64,000 bases of DNA, taken from NCBI GenBank assembly GCA_964034945.1, contig OZ035962.1:93814784-93878783 (forward strand), in the 5' to 3' direction. The notes below the pieces were generated by a model, which saw only the letters and a program-made list of their open reading frames with translations, did not search any database and was not told the DNA's origin. Each line of letters begins with the position of its first letter. Positions within the stretch are counted from its first letter, which is position 1. This document shows positions 10,875-20,833 of this stretch, piece by piece. The stretch comes from Chrysopilus asiliformis (taxonomy: Eukaryota; Arthropoda; Insecta; Diptera; Rhagionidae). A program made the position numbers and the translations under genes.

Positions 10875-11111
10875 TCGAGAATCCAATCGTTTGAAAACAG
10901 GATCCTTCACAGCTCCAAAGAAGCTAGCCAGGCTGTCAAGAGAGTGTAAAGAGATCATCATTCGGCTGCAGTGATGGTTTGGTGGAATGTGAATTATGAC
11001 GGCGTGACAGAGACATTTTTTTGAGAAAACCTCGGCAAAAGTGTACCAAGAGAGCGTTTTAGAGAAGGTTGTGAAGCCACTTAAGACTTCACTTTTCAAA
11101 AACGAGGCTTG
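10875..11111 (+). pseudogene. Mariner/Tc1-type transposase fragment, decayed
   Basis: The plus strand reads ENRILHSSKEASQAVKRV, stop, RDHHSAAVMVWWNVNYDGV, stop, then after a frame change VLEKVVKPLKTSLFKNEA. The VMVWW..V..DG block is a hallmark of mariner-family transposases. Two stops and one frame change make it non-functional. It is cut on its right by the LTR starting at 11112, so the insertion is younger than the fossil. Confidence 0.65.
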
Positions 11112-11601
11112 TGTGACGACCCTGGCCGTCACCCCCTTATTATCACACGGCCGGCCCTGACAGACGGGAATGCAATATGCTTATTTAGCATAAGCGTTTC
11201 CGTCGGCCAAAGGCGAAACCCGACGCCGCTAGCATCGTAAGCAATAAAATGCTTCATTCTTTAACTCATCTTCGTAGTCTTAACTTGTTCTAGATTCGTT
11301 GAGTGACAAGCAGCGATCTTCTTGATTTTATAACTTAGTGAATTCTTAATTGTAATATTAACTTCATTTAGTGAAATTCTGGATTAGCTTATTTTAGTGA
11401 ATTCTTAATTGTAATATTAACTTCTTTTAGTGAAATTCTTGATTCACTTAACATAGTGAATTTCTTGATTAACTTAACATAGTGAAATTCTGATTTAACT
11501 TAGTGAAATTCTTGCTTGTAACATTAATTAGCTTCAGAAGTTTTTTTGCTTAATCAATAAACAGTTGTTCCCGAATCTTCTTGTTTCATTCAACCACGAC
11601 A
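11112..11601 (+). mobile_element. Solo LTR, same family, no clear TSD
   Basis: Begins TGTGACGACC and ends CACGACA, with the shared internal blocks (GGCCGGCCCTGA; GCGTTTCCGTCGGCCAAAGG). Flanks are CTTG and GTGG, so there is no duplication; it may derive from recombination between two insertions. It contains degenerate repeats of TTAGTGAAATTCTTGATT from about 11335 to 11520. Confidence 0.7.
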
Positions 11602-11817
11602 GTGGACTATTCGTCCAAATTCGAAAATGTAAGTGGACTGTTCGAAATGCATGTGTTAATATATTAATGACTGTATTACTAGTTGTCATTTATTGAACAA
11701 AAGGGGCGGATTTTAACTTGTAAGTTTTGTATGACTTTTTCATGTTTCGATGATCATTACACTGATTTTGTTATTTAGGACGACGCAGTCGTGTTGCATA
11801 ACGATGACCAAGCCACT
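11602..11817. other. Spacer
   Basis: No gene. The motif TTGCATAACGATGACCAA near 11797 recurs near 14373, pointing to another dispersed repeat. Confidence 0.4.
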
Positions 11818-12225
11818 AGCCGTCACCCCCCTTTATTATCACATTGCCGGCCCTGGCTGGCGGAATGGCAAACTGCTTATTTAGCAGAAGCGTTTCCGTC
11901 GGCCAAAAGCGAAACCTGACGCCGCTGGCATCGTAAGCAATAAAATGCTTACGATGCACACAAGTGGCTGCTCACGGTTTGGGCGAGTGATAAGGGAAAC
12001 GCGCTGACACTGTGAATTCCTTCGACCGCCGCCAGCAGCCCTTCGAGAATCAAGAACAACAGCAGAAAAAGTCAAGCAGTCAACCAGATCAGATCAGTGC
12101 AAGTAATCTCTTGTTAAGTCAATTTCTGTTAGTGTAAATTCTGTTAGTGCAAATTCTGTTAGTACAAGTAATTTCTTTTCAATAAAGTAATTCAGTGAAA
12201 TAGTTCCAATAGTTTCATTCCATCG
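11818..12225 (+). mobile_element. LTR of the same family, 5'-truncated
   Basis: From CCGTCACCCCCC at 11820 the sequence follows the LTR consensus (CGCCGGCCCTGG-like block, GCGTTTCCGTCGGCC, CGCTGACACTGTGAATTCC). Its TGTGAC tip is missing. Short TTCTGTTAGTGCAAA repeats occupy 12125-12165. The right end near 12225 is uncertain. Confidence 0.6.
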
Positions 12226-12828
12226 GACGACTACAAGGAGATAGATGATGCATGCTTCGCTGCAGGAATCATCAGACAACACCAGAGAATATAAATTCAG
12301 TGACTTCTCAACTCCATATCCTGTTGCCCGTAAATGTTTAAATATATTTAAAAGAAAACATCATCAGATTACATATCAAACACATTCACTTAAAAGTTTA
12401 TGTGTTAAGACATTGTTTAATAGTCATCAATATTCACTAAGTGAATAGAAACGTTTTCTTAATGAAATGAATATGGATCTAGAAAAACTAAAGTTTTTTG
12501 CTGTAATAAGAAATGATGAATATAATATCATCAACAATCACTTAACATATCCATATTTTTTAGAGGATTATGATGTAATCAACAATATCATGGAATTTCG
12601 ACATTGTATAAAGAAAAAATTTTTTAAATGGATCTATTGTTTAGAATTACAAAAAATTCCATCTATATAAATCAGCACTACCTTTCATGAATCGAAGGTC
12701 TAAAAATCCTAGTGTCATAACTGGCCATCCAACCCAAAGGGCATGTGGTTCCAATAAAGAAAAGAACAATTTGGCTGCCGATAGTTACCGTCGAGCTGAC
12801 AATTTTAATACAGCAAAATTTTGCAAAA
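12226..12828. other. Two short open frames, unrecognised
   Basis: Frames at 12245-12448 (67 codons) and 12467-12670 (67 codons) follow each other on the plus strand and are rich in Asn, Lys and Phe. They might be remnants of one decayed ORF. I recognise neither. Confidence 0.25.
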
Positions 12829-14117
12829 ATGGAAGAAGATTTTAGTATTTCTACGCAACGGTGCTGCCAGCCAAATTGTGATGGGCTCGAAACTTCTACG
12901 ATTTCTCACACAGGTGATATTTAAACATTATTATTTTATTTTTTTAATTCGTTTTTTTCAGGCAATTTTCTAATTTTCGATACGTATGTCATAACTGACC
13001 ACCCACACGACTGGGTATAAACTATTTCATAGGGAATATCCTTCAAAACTAATGTAACATGAGATATTCCCTATGAAATAAGGAACAAATAGAAACATTC
13101 ATAATCCGCATGAATTATGAATGTTTCCAAGAAAATACATTTACGTAAGTAATGATCAATAACCCCCGGGGTACGTAAATGACAAGCGCATCGAATTAAA
13201 TTCAATATTGGTCAACATATGTGGGCCACCAAAGTGCAAAGACGCACATTTATTTAATACCAATTCGATGTAGCAAGTATTGACCAACATATGTCGGTCA
13301 CATAAAGTGCAAAGATGCACATAAATTATCCAAACACAATGTGCGCTTGGAATTGCCCAACGTAAACAAACTGCGAGGTAGCTCACGTTACCTCGCAATG
13401 TGATTTACGCTGTGGCTTAAATAAACAAGCCGCACATGTGCAATGCACTCAAGCTGATGGAAGGTAACGTTGGAAGTCCAACTGCGACCAATCAACCTCC
13501 GAGTGAAAACTTAACGAAGTTTTCGATTGGCTGAGAGCAAAGTAGACGAGGTGCTCCCAAAAGAAGGGAGTAACCAATAAAAGGGCCTTCACGGCTAATA
13601 CGAAAGCAGTAAGTAAGGAGTTTTTAAAAAGTAGCGGCCAGTACAGTGAAAGTACGAAGATTAAAAATAATAAAGAAATAAGCAGATTAAAAGAGTTTGG
13701 TGAAATAAAGTATTAGAAATAATATGTAAGAATAAAAGAGTTTTTGTGAAGATAAGTATTAGAAATACAGGTGTGAGAATAAAAGAGTGTTAAAATATAA
13801 CAAGTGTTTAATTAATACAAACAAGTTATAACACGTACTTGGCGGAGCCATTGACAAACGGAATCAAATTAAGCGATTTGCCGAAGAAAGTGCAATTTTC
13901 CTTTATGGACGACGAATACTATTTAGTGGGAATTGTACATCACAAATCCATGTTTGTACGTACCCGCACATCAAATGATGACATTGGACATTATACTGCA
14001 ATATGCAATCGGAAATCATGCAAGTGGATTCAATATGATGATTGCAAAGATGGAGACATATTTTTAAACGACAAATTTTTGATAAATCCACACGTTATAG
14101 TATATGCAAAATCGTAA
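12829..14117 (+). pseudogene. Ubiquitin-protease (C19)-like gene, two exons, split by solo LTR
   Basis: Exon 1 is 12829-12913 (ATG, ends in phase 1 at G|GTGATA). Exon 2 starts at 12962 after TTTTTTTCAG. Exon 2 reads GNFLIFDTY, is broken by the LTR at 12987-13833, and resumes in the same frame as LAEPLTNGIKL through to the stop at 14115-14117. The resumed part has the signature of the C-terminal half of ubiquitin-specific proteases: YYLVGIVHHKS, then GHYTAICN with the catalytic-type His, then WIQYDD and VIVYAKS. A Cys box is not visible, and the peptide is short (~130 residues without the LTR), so it is a partial or specialised protease-like protein. It may be carried by a transposon. As it stands the LTR disrupts the gene. 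Confidence 0.55.
12987..13833 (+). mobile_element. Solo LTR, second family, TSD CGTA
   Basis: Starts TGTCATAACT and ends AGTTATAACA (mirror-image tips), flanked by CGTA at 12983-12986 and 13834-13837. No internal coding region. It contains two copies of a GTCAACATATGTSGGYCAC-like block near 13211 and 13280. It lies inside exon 2 of the C19-like gene. Confidence 0.8.
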
Positions 14118-14747
14118 AAGACATAAAAAAGTTAATATGTGATATTCATAAAAATGTTAAAAATAAAATATATCTTCCCATAATCTAAAGTGGACCACCA
14201 AACCTTCATGCGCGTAAATCGCTTAACGCGGACATTACGTAAATCGCGAAATTCCTAAAATTGTCGTTTCCCATTTATCATGTGAAGTACAGTATTTACT
14301 TACTCACATGTGGAAGCGATAAATAGGGAAACGATGAACACGACAATTTCTTGATTCAAGTCAAGGTGTCGTATTGCATAACGATGACCAAACCACTTAA
14401 TTGCTTCTGTGCAATGTATGGCCAAAAGTGCATCGTATCGTTTTTCGAGTTGACCCAAATAAACAAACCATTGGTTGAGCAACATGTGCGTTTCGGCGTG
14501 TTATATGAGTCGATACATAAAGCACAAGTCGAATCATGTGTATTAATTACATAAGCGAGAAGGTCATCCAATGGAAAGCAGTATGGAAACGTGTGCGCGA
14601 GCGGATTGGCCAAGCTGTTGTGAGTCCAAGCCTCACATAAATCACCGAAAGGAGTCAGATTTCATTTCGGTAGTCGAATGAACTCAAGCGCCATATGCAC
14701 TTGAAGAAAAGTCTTTCGACACCTTGAGCACTTCACGTGCCACTTAA
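14118..14747. other. Spacer with an imperfect inverted repeat
   Basis: An inverted repeat around 14257-14350 pairs GTCGTTTCCCATTTATC with GATAAATAGGGAAACGA. The rest has no gene. Confidence 0.4.
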
Positions 14748-14966
14748 CCCTTAATTGATGAGGTGGGTCCAGTGGACCCACATTGACTTTTCTCTCTTTG
14801 CTATTTCTCATGTTTTCAGCACAGTGACTCTGAAATCTTCAGTACCTTCATACAGTATGGTGTTGTGTGCCGAGTTAAAAGCACGGATTTGGTATGTCAT
14901 TAGAACAAGTCCATTGGAAACCACCTCATCATTTACGCATATGATTTTCACCTCATAAATTAAGGG
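14748..14966. mobile_element. piggyBac-type MITE, TSD TTAA
   Basis: Ends CCCTTAATTGATGAGG and, on the other strand, CCCTTAATTTATGAGG, with TTAA at 14744-14747 and 14967-14970. TTAA targets and CCC tips are typical of piggyBac elements. It is 219 bp with no ORF. A GTGGGTCCAGTGGACCCAC palindrome lies near its left end. Confidence 0.8.
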
Positions 14967-15533
14967 TTAAATATTAAGCGAGTCATGGCCATATTTCATG
15001 GTCAAGTGCAAGCAATCGATGGGTCAAACATCTGCATTTAAGCATATGGAATTGATTATCGAAGTTTGCACTAGTCAGCAGAGTATTGGACGAGCATGGG
15101 AAAACTCAAGTGGTTTTTGGGATGCGCGTGTAGACTCTGCTGACCGATGATAGAAATATTGGAATGCGCTAGTTAATCAATATTCTATGTGCATCTAATG
15201 ATGGGAAAACTCAAGTGGAGTTTTCGGATGCGCGTAACTGGGTTGATCGAAGATCAACCAAGTGACAGTTGATTTCTTGACTTCGACAGAGACGGTTTTG
15301 TTCGATTGTAACCAAGTAATGTCAAAATATAATAAGTTATAATAAGTGATGTCAAAATATGATAAGTATAATAAGTTATGCTAAATGTAGCAAGTATAAT
15401 AAATGAAGTTATGTTAAATATAATAATAAGTGATGTTAAATAAAACAAGTATAATAAGTGAAGTTAAATAAAATCTCGTTTTCAAAATCTTGTTTTTCAA
15501 AATCCCGCTTATTAAAATCCCCCTATTTAAAAG
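14967..15533. other. Spacer with degenerate tandem repeats
   Basis: From 15315 to 15480 the DNA is built of degenerate ~30-bp units with words such as AATAAGTGATGTTAAATA. From about 15470 the strand complement of a CGAGATTTTG repeat appears, matching the repeats at 19255-19420 in inverted orientation. No gene. Confidence 0.4.
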
Positions 15534-15609
15534 CTCGCTTTAAACCAAATATTTTTGCAAAACAGCGGCGCGCGCCACTGTTTTGCAAAAATATTTGGTT
15601 TAAAGCGAG
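15534..15609. repeat. 76-bp near-perfect palindrome
   Basis: Two 32-bp arms, starting CTCGCTTTAAACCAAATA, flank a 12-bp centre CGGCGCGCGCCA. The only mispaired position is the C/A pair next to the GGCGCGCGCC core. It is an obvious cruciform or hairpin former. It sits in the left flank of the MULE-type gene. Confidence 0.95.
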
Positions 15610-15743
15610 ATACATACTTGCAAAAATGTTTTGTTGAATCAAAGGGAACAATGGGTTTTGCTTTTTTAAATCTAACTTCACAAAATACTGCTGCTCGCTT
15701 ATGGCTTTTAAATCGATCTTCACAAAATACTGCTGCTCGCTTA

Positions 15744-16152
15744 TGTGACGGCCCTGACCGTCACCCCTTAATTATCACATCGCCGGCCCTGGCTGGCGGA
15801 GACACAAACTGCACCTTCAGCAGAAGCGTTTCCGTTGGCCAGAGGCGAAACCTGACACCGCTGGCATCGTGAGTAACAAAACGCTTACGATGCACAAGTG
15901 GCTGTTCACGGTCTCGGCTAGTGATACGAAAACGCGCTGACACTGCGAATTCCGTAGACCGACGCCAACAGCTTAAAGGGCTGCTGGAGTTGGAATATGA
16001 AAAACGCCAGCAGAAGAAAAACGGGAGTCAACCAAGTAACAATTATTCTGCAGAAGCATTTGATCAAAATTTTATAAGTGAACCTTTGTAAAAATAAAAG
16101 TGAAATAAAGATTTATTAATTGTCAATAATTAGTTTCATTCGAACCACGACA
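15744..16152 (+). mobile_element. Solo LTR, TSD CTTA
   Basis: Starts TGTGACGGCC and ends CACGACA, flanked by CTTA at 15740-15743 and 16153-16156. At 409 bp it is the shortest clean member of the family. AATAAAG near 16105 may be its polyadenylation signal. Confidence 0.85.
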
Positions 16153-16490
16153 CTTATAACAAGAATATAGTATTTATTCAGTTGTTCTTGGTAATCGTGA
16201 AGTTAACTTCTGTCGTAAACCAACACAGTTTAAAAACAAATGTGTTTAGAATTTCTAAGTGGGTTTCTACTATTTTGTCTAACCAAAAATGCAAGTTTCA
16301 GCTGTGAAATCTAATAAGGGTTGTGAAAAACTTTTTGTAGATGGATACTGTTACCATCTTGAAAGAAAATACAAGAAAACCTTTCGATGGGTCTGTGCGC
16401 AGAAAAAGAATTTGAATTGTAAAGGTCGCGTTTCTACAATTAATAGTGACAACACACATAAAATACTTCGATGTCCTACACTACATAGTC

Positions 16491-16587
16491 ATGATCGCTC
16501 GAAGAGTTGCTTTTTTCAAGTTAATAATTCAAGAAGTTTATTTTCAAGTTAATAATTCAAGAAGTTTATTTCAAGTTAATAATTCAT
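16491..16587 (+). repeat. 27-bp repeat array inside the FLYWCH linker
   Basis: Three units of CAAGTTAATAATTCAAGAAG follow a GATCGCTCGAAGAGTTGC leader. The same leader and array occur inside the LTR at 17193-17298. In the gene they shift the reading frame between the finger and the linker. Confidence 0.85.
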
Positions 16588-16900
16588 TTGCACATGAATT
16601 AGATGTAGCGAAAACAAATAATCAAATTAAAAAAGATGCGAAAAGCAGTGGTCTTAAACCTTCTCAAATTATCACTAATAATGTTGTGCAGACGAAACCT
16701 GATTGTCGAGTATATTTACCAAATATTAATGCTCAGAAACAAAAAATTAATCGAGTGCGATCTAATAATATCTAAGAACCAGAGTGCCTTAGTGAAATAA
16801 ATATTCCAAATCATTCAAGATTTTTAGTGGGTGAATTATTTGTTCTAGTCGAAAAAACAATAGGAACCGATATGATAATTATACTTGGAACTAAAACAAG

Positions 16901-17411
16901 TGTGACGGACCTAACCGTCACCCCCTAATTACCATATCACCGGCCCTGGCGGACGGGAACACGAACTGCTTATTTAGCAGAAGCGTTTCCGTCGGCCAAA
17001 GGCGAAACCGGACACCGCTGGCATCGTAAGCAAATTACGCTTACGATGCACACAAGTTGTTGTTCATGTTCTAGGAGAATAGTAAACAAACGCGCTGACG
17101 CTGCGAATTCCTCTGACCGACGCCAGCAGCTCAAAGGGCTGCTGGCAGTCGAAGATGAAAAAGTAAATCAGAAGAATATCGGGAGTGGAAGCGATCGCTC
17201 GAAGAGTTGCTTTTTTCAAGTTAATAATTCAAGAAGTTTATTTCAAGTTAATAATTCAAGAAGTTATTTCAAGTTAATAATTCAAGAAGTATTTATTCAT
17301 GTTAATTAAGTGACCGTTGTAACATTTAGAACAATTAATAAAGTACGGATTTAATCAGTGATTTTTTCGTGTTTTGCTAAATATCTTCCTCGTTGAACTC
17401 GGACCACAACA
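16901..17411 (+). mobile_element. Solo LTR, TSD CAAG
   Basis: Starts TGTGACGGAC and ends CACAACA, flanked by CAAG at 16897-16900 and 17412-17415. It carries the 27-bp repeat array (about 17193-17298), absent from the 409-bp relative. Removing it with one CAAG rejoins the MULE frame. Confidence 0.9.
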
Positions 17412-17714
17412 CAAGGGTACAGTTGTTTAGTGAAGCTAAATGTTGGCTTATGGATGGTACATTTAAGGTTGTGCCTTTGCTAATGAGGCAATTAGTCACA
17501 GTGCACGGTAAAATCGGAAATGAAATCGTTCCGTTATTATTTTGTCTTATGATTCGTAAGACTAAAACTTTGTACTACAAATTTTTTTATGAATTGTGTA
17601 AGTTTGCGGTGCAAAATAATATCGATCTGAAACCTGAGACAATAATATCCGATTTCGAAAAAGCGATTCCGAACGCAGCTAATATTTTTTTTCCTCTTTG
17701 CACATACAAAGGAT

Positions 17715-18343
17715 TGTTGTGGAGCAAAAGCCCACTTAAACAAAATTCCATTTAACAAAATTCCACACTTGTGTAAACAATGATTTCCGGTCAAGTGTTC
17801 GCGGTGTCAAATGACACGCGCTCTTGAATCAATTTCGCCAACTCGGCAAACAAAAGACCACCGCGAATGATTGATAAAAAAATATCGATCAGCGCGTGGG
17901 CGGTTTGAATATCGACAACCACTGAAGCATGCGTGGAGAAGTAGTCTTGATTGACGGCTCGAACCGACAGCACTTTCTATCGACGTTAAATGACTCGTTC
18001 CGATTTGATTCTCGGTAATATTTTCTAAGTGAAATACAACCTTTAATGTAATTTTATTGTATGGTGTTTGAAGAAGTTTTGTTGTCTGGTAATAAGTGAA
18101 CGTCAAAACAATCTTGTACGTAAATTTCTGTTGTTGATTGTCCCATTAAGTTTAAATTATCATATCCGCATGTTGAATAAGAATGATAAAATATATATTT
18201 AAAACTACATAAATGATTAATAAATAAAAAGAAATAATGCAACAGTGTTTATATTAAACTATAAAAAATAATAAAAGGTGAGACATCAAATAATAAAAGG
18301 TGAGAAATATAAAAGAAAGTATAATATAAAATATAACTTAACA
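17715..18343 (+). mobile_element. Solo LTR, third type, TSD GGAT
   Basis: Starts TGTTGTGGAG and ends ACTTAACA, flanked by GGAT at 17711-17714 and 18344-18347. Its interior is unlike the other two LTR types. It interrupts the MULE transposase domain. Confidence 0.85.
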
Positions 18344-19254
18344 GGATGTTTGTTCCACTTTGGACAAATTATTTGGAGACAAGTTCAAAAGGAGAAACTG
18401 CAAAACAAATACGGCAACTGTGAAGACATTAACATCGCAATTAGAATGATAAAAAGCTTGGCATTTGCTCCGGCAGAAGAAGTCTCAAGCTACTTTTCAG
18501 AATTGGCAAATAGTTTTGATGACAATGGCGTTAAAAAAAATGGAGACTGGTTTAAAGAAAATTATGTAACAGGGAAAATAAATGCATCACGAAAAATTTC
18601 GTTACCATTATACCAACCGAACTTTTGGAGTATATTTGATTCTATTTCAAATAACCTACCAAAAACTCAAAATAATGTTGAGGCATGGCACAGGCGTCTA
18701 AACACTATAGTAAGCAAACCTCACATAGGTCTTTATCAGTTGATTAACCATCTTTCTGACGAAATGGTCATGGCAAAAACAAAGTTGGAACTGAGTAGAA
18801 GTCAAGGTCCAACCCGAAGAAGGACTAAACTAAAAGTAAAATATAAAAACTTGAAAAGATTAGTTAAACACAGAAATGATTTTTCTAAAATTCTTTACCT
18901 TAAACATATTGCAACTAATATATCTCTTTGCTAAATTCAAACTCTTTAGTTATTTACCTAACCAACCTAACCTACTAAGAATTTTGAACTATATTTGTAT
19001 AAATAATTGTTTTATTTTTGTTTTTACTAAAAGCGAGAATAAAGCGAGATTTTTTTGAATTTTTCAAATACTGGTTTCATTTTTCAATCCTTGGAAAAGT
19101 ACGGACCGAGCAGGTGACGCGCTGTTGTCCATAATTGTATATAAATACGTAGATATCAAAATAGCTTTGTGAGGGACTTTTATATGGTGGTTATACTAAA
19201 TATAACACCACATAACCACCATAAGTTTATAAGTCACCTAAATAGAATTACCTT

Positions 19255-19420
19255 ATTTTAAAAAAAAAACGAGATAAAAGGCGAGATTTTTCAATTTTTG
19301 AAATAGCGAGATTTTGTAAAACCAGATTTTGTAAGGGCGAGATTTTGGGAAACGAGATTTTTTGTAAAAAGCGAGATTTTGATGAAAAGAGATTTTTAAA
19401 AACGGAATATTGGACCGTTC
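19255..19420 (+). repeat. Subterminal CGAGATTTTG repeats
   Basis: Six or so units of GCGAGATTTTGTAAAA-like sequence. Similar words occur in inverted orientation at 15470-15535. The two arrays bracket the MULE-type gene and may be its subterminal inverted repeats. Confidence 0.5.
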
Positions 19421-20833
19421 CCCAAAAAGAGGCACTGGATTTTTCAATAGAAGGTGACTTATTTGGTTTTCGGTACACTTAGATACTAATTAGACAATTA
19501 GGATGCATTTATTAAAGGTGCCTGCGAATTGAGATGAACCAGATTTTGAGGACGAAATAAAACGTATTTTTTTAAAGTCTTCATTTTGTGGTTGAAAAAT
19601 AATTGACAAAAGCGATGTTCCCCGAAGTTTTTTTGATTGTCAAAAGGAAATCTAGTGAGATTTGTGTCTGAGTTTTGCTGCCTCCGACACTCCACATTTG
19701 ATTTTGTTGCCAACACTTGTAGTCAACACTTTTATTTGTTAAATCAAATTCGACCTTCCGACTTCTTTTCTTCAAGGATCCCCCGGATCTGCTCGTAACC
19801 CAAATAATTCGCAGACCTGGATAACATCTTGCACTTAAAATCAGTCATCATCAGGTAAAAACTCAAACTTAACGATAATAGCTATTTCTGATACGTTCAC
19901 TCTCTGTAGGCTCACTATGCCAAGCACTTTTGAGTGGGCACATAACCCATTCTATCGTGAAAGAATCCTATAGGAATTCAGGCACATTTGTTTTTCACAA
20001 AAGGCGAGAATTCTCACACTATCGAATGTGAAATATCTACGTGGCCAATGTAACTAAAAAACTTTAGGCGTACAAAATCGTTTTCATTAAATTCCAGTCG
20101 TATTAAGATATATTAGCACACGCCGAAAGATTGTTTCAAAATTACACTGTCCGAATAGCTGTAAACCCCAAATATTTTTTTTGGCTTGTGTCCGCGGATT
20201 TGGAAGACTTAAATTTCTTAATTTTGTCAATTTTTGACACAGAATTCTAATTCCTGTTGTTGTATTTATTAAAGTAGATGTAATTCATAGGACGGAAAAA
20301 TTCAACCAGCGTCTTTACCGCCCTTGGGCCGTTAACAAACACATGTTTTTTGATGTAATTTTAAAGTTAAAATAAGATATGTTAAAGCCAAAAGGAAAAG
20401 TTACCTCTAAGTGTGATCCTAGTTGGTATAAAATTTCCAAATATTAAAATAAATTTTCGGTGTGTGATAAACTTGTATGGTCTTATCTACGTTGATGCCG
20501 AACACACATGCAAATTGAAATTTAAAAACATTCCCTTGATATGCATTTGAGAATCTCTTAAAATATGTCATTGTTTTTTTTTTATCCTTTCAATAATCCA
20601 CAAAATTGAACTCAAAGGATACTTAAATATTGACTTGATTATTATGATATCACAAAATCTAATTCCATTTTCTTAATATACGAGTGTATAAATACATGAT
20701 GCCATTCAAAGTTTTAAGAACTTTCCTACGTAATAATAAATATTTTTCTTATAATTAGAGAATTTTTTGTGTCAAAATTATTAAATACTTGTTGAGTACA
20801 CGGACTTAAAGCTACACATACCTCTCTGTAAGC
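19421..20833. other. Intergenic, 3' flank of cos
   Basis: AT-rich sequence without a supported gene. It presumably includes the 3' untranslated region of cos (minus strand), though I found no clear AATAAA on that strand. Confidence 0.4.

Larger units (their letters stand above)
16289..18934 (+). pseudogene. FLYWCH/MULE transposase gene, broken by two solo LTRs
   Basis: The 5' part (from ATG 16289) is a FLYWCH-type zinc finger: GCEKLFVDGYCYH, FRWVCAQKK, then CKGR and a late H.H pair. A linker frame (about 16588-16900) carries one stop near 16772. After the LTR at 16901-17411 the frame resumes with the MULE transposase domain: KCWLMDGTFKVVP (first acidic residue), then ISDFEKAIPNA (second). 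A second LTR (17715-18343) interrupts at the GC.FH motif, which continues as GCLFHFGQ at 18347. The C-terminal part has the family's NVEAWHRRLN block. Both breaks are explained exactly by LTR plus 4-bp duplication. The stop and the repeat array at 16491-16587 show it was also decaying by other routes. Confidence 0.8.

Noticed and set aside
10746..11132. 128-codon minus-strand frame
   Set aside because: Antisense to the mariner fossil; the plus strand carries the recognisable transposase blocks.
14366..15292. Possible further LTR from TGTCGTATTG to ACTTCGACA
   Set aside because: Mirror-image tips, but flanks AAGG and GAGA do not match and no second copy fixes the ends.
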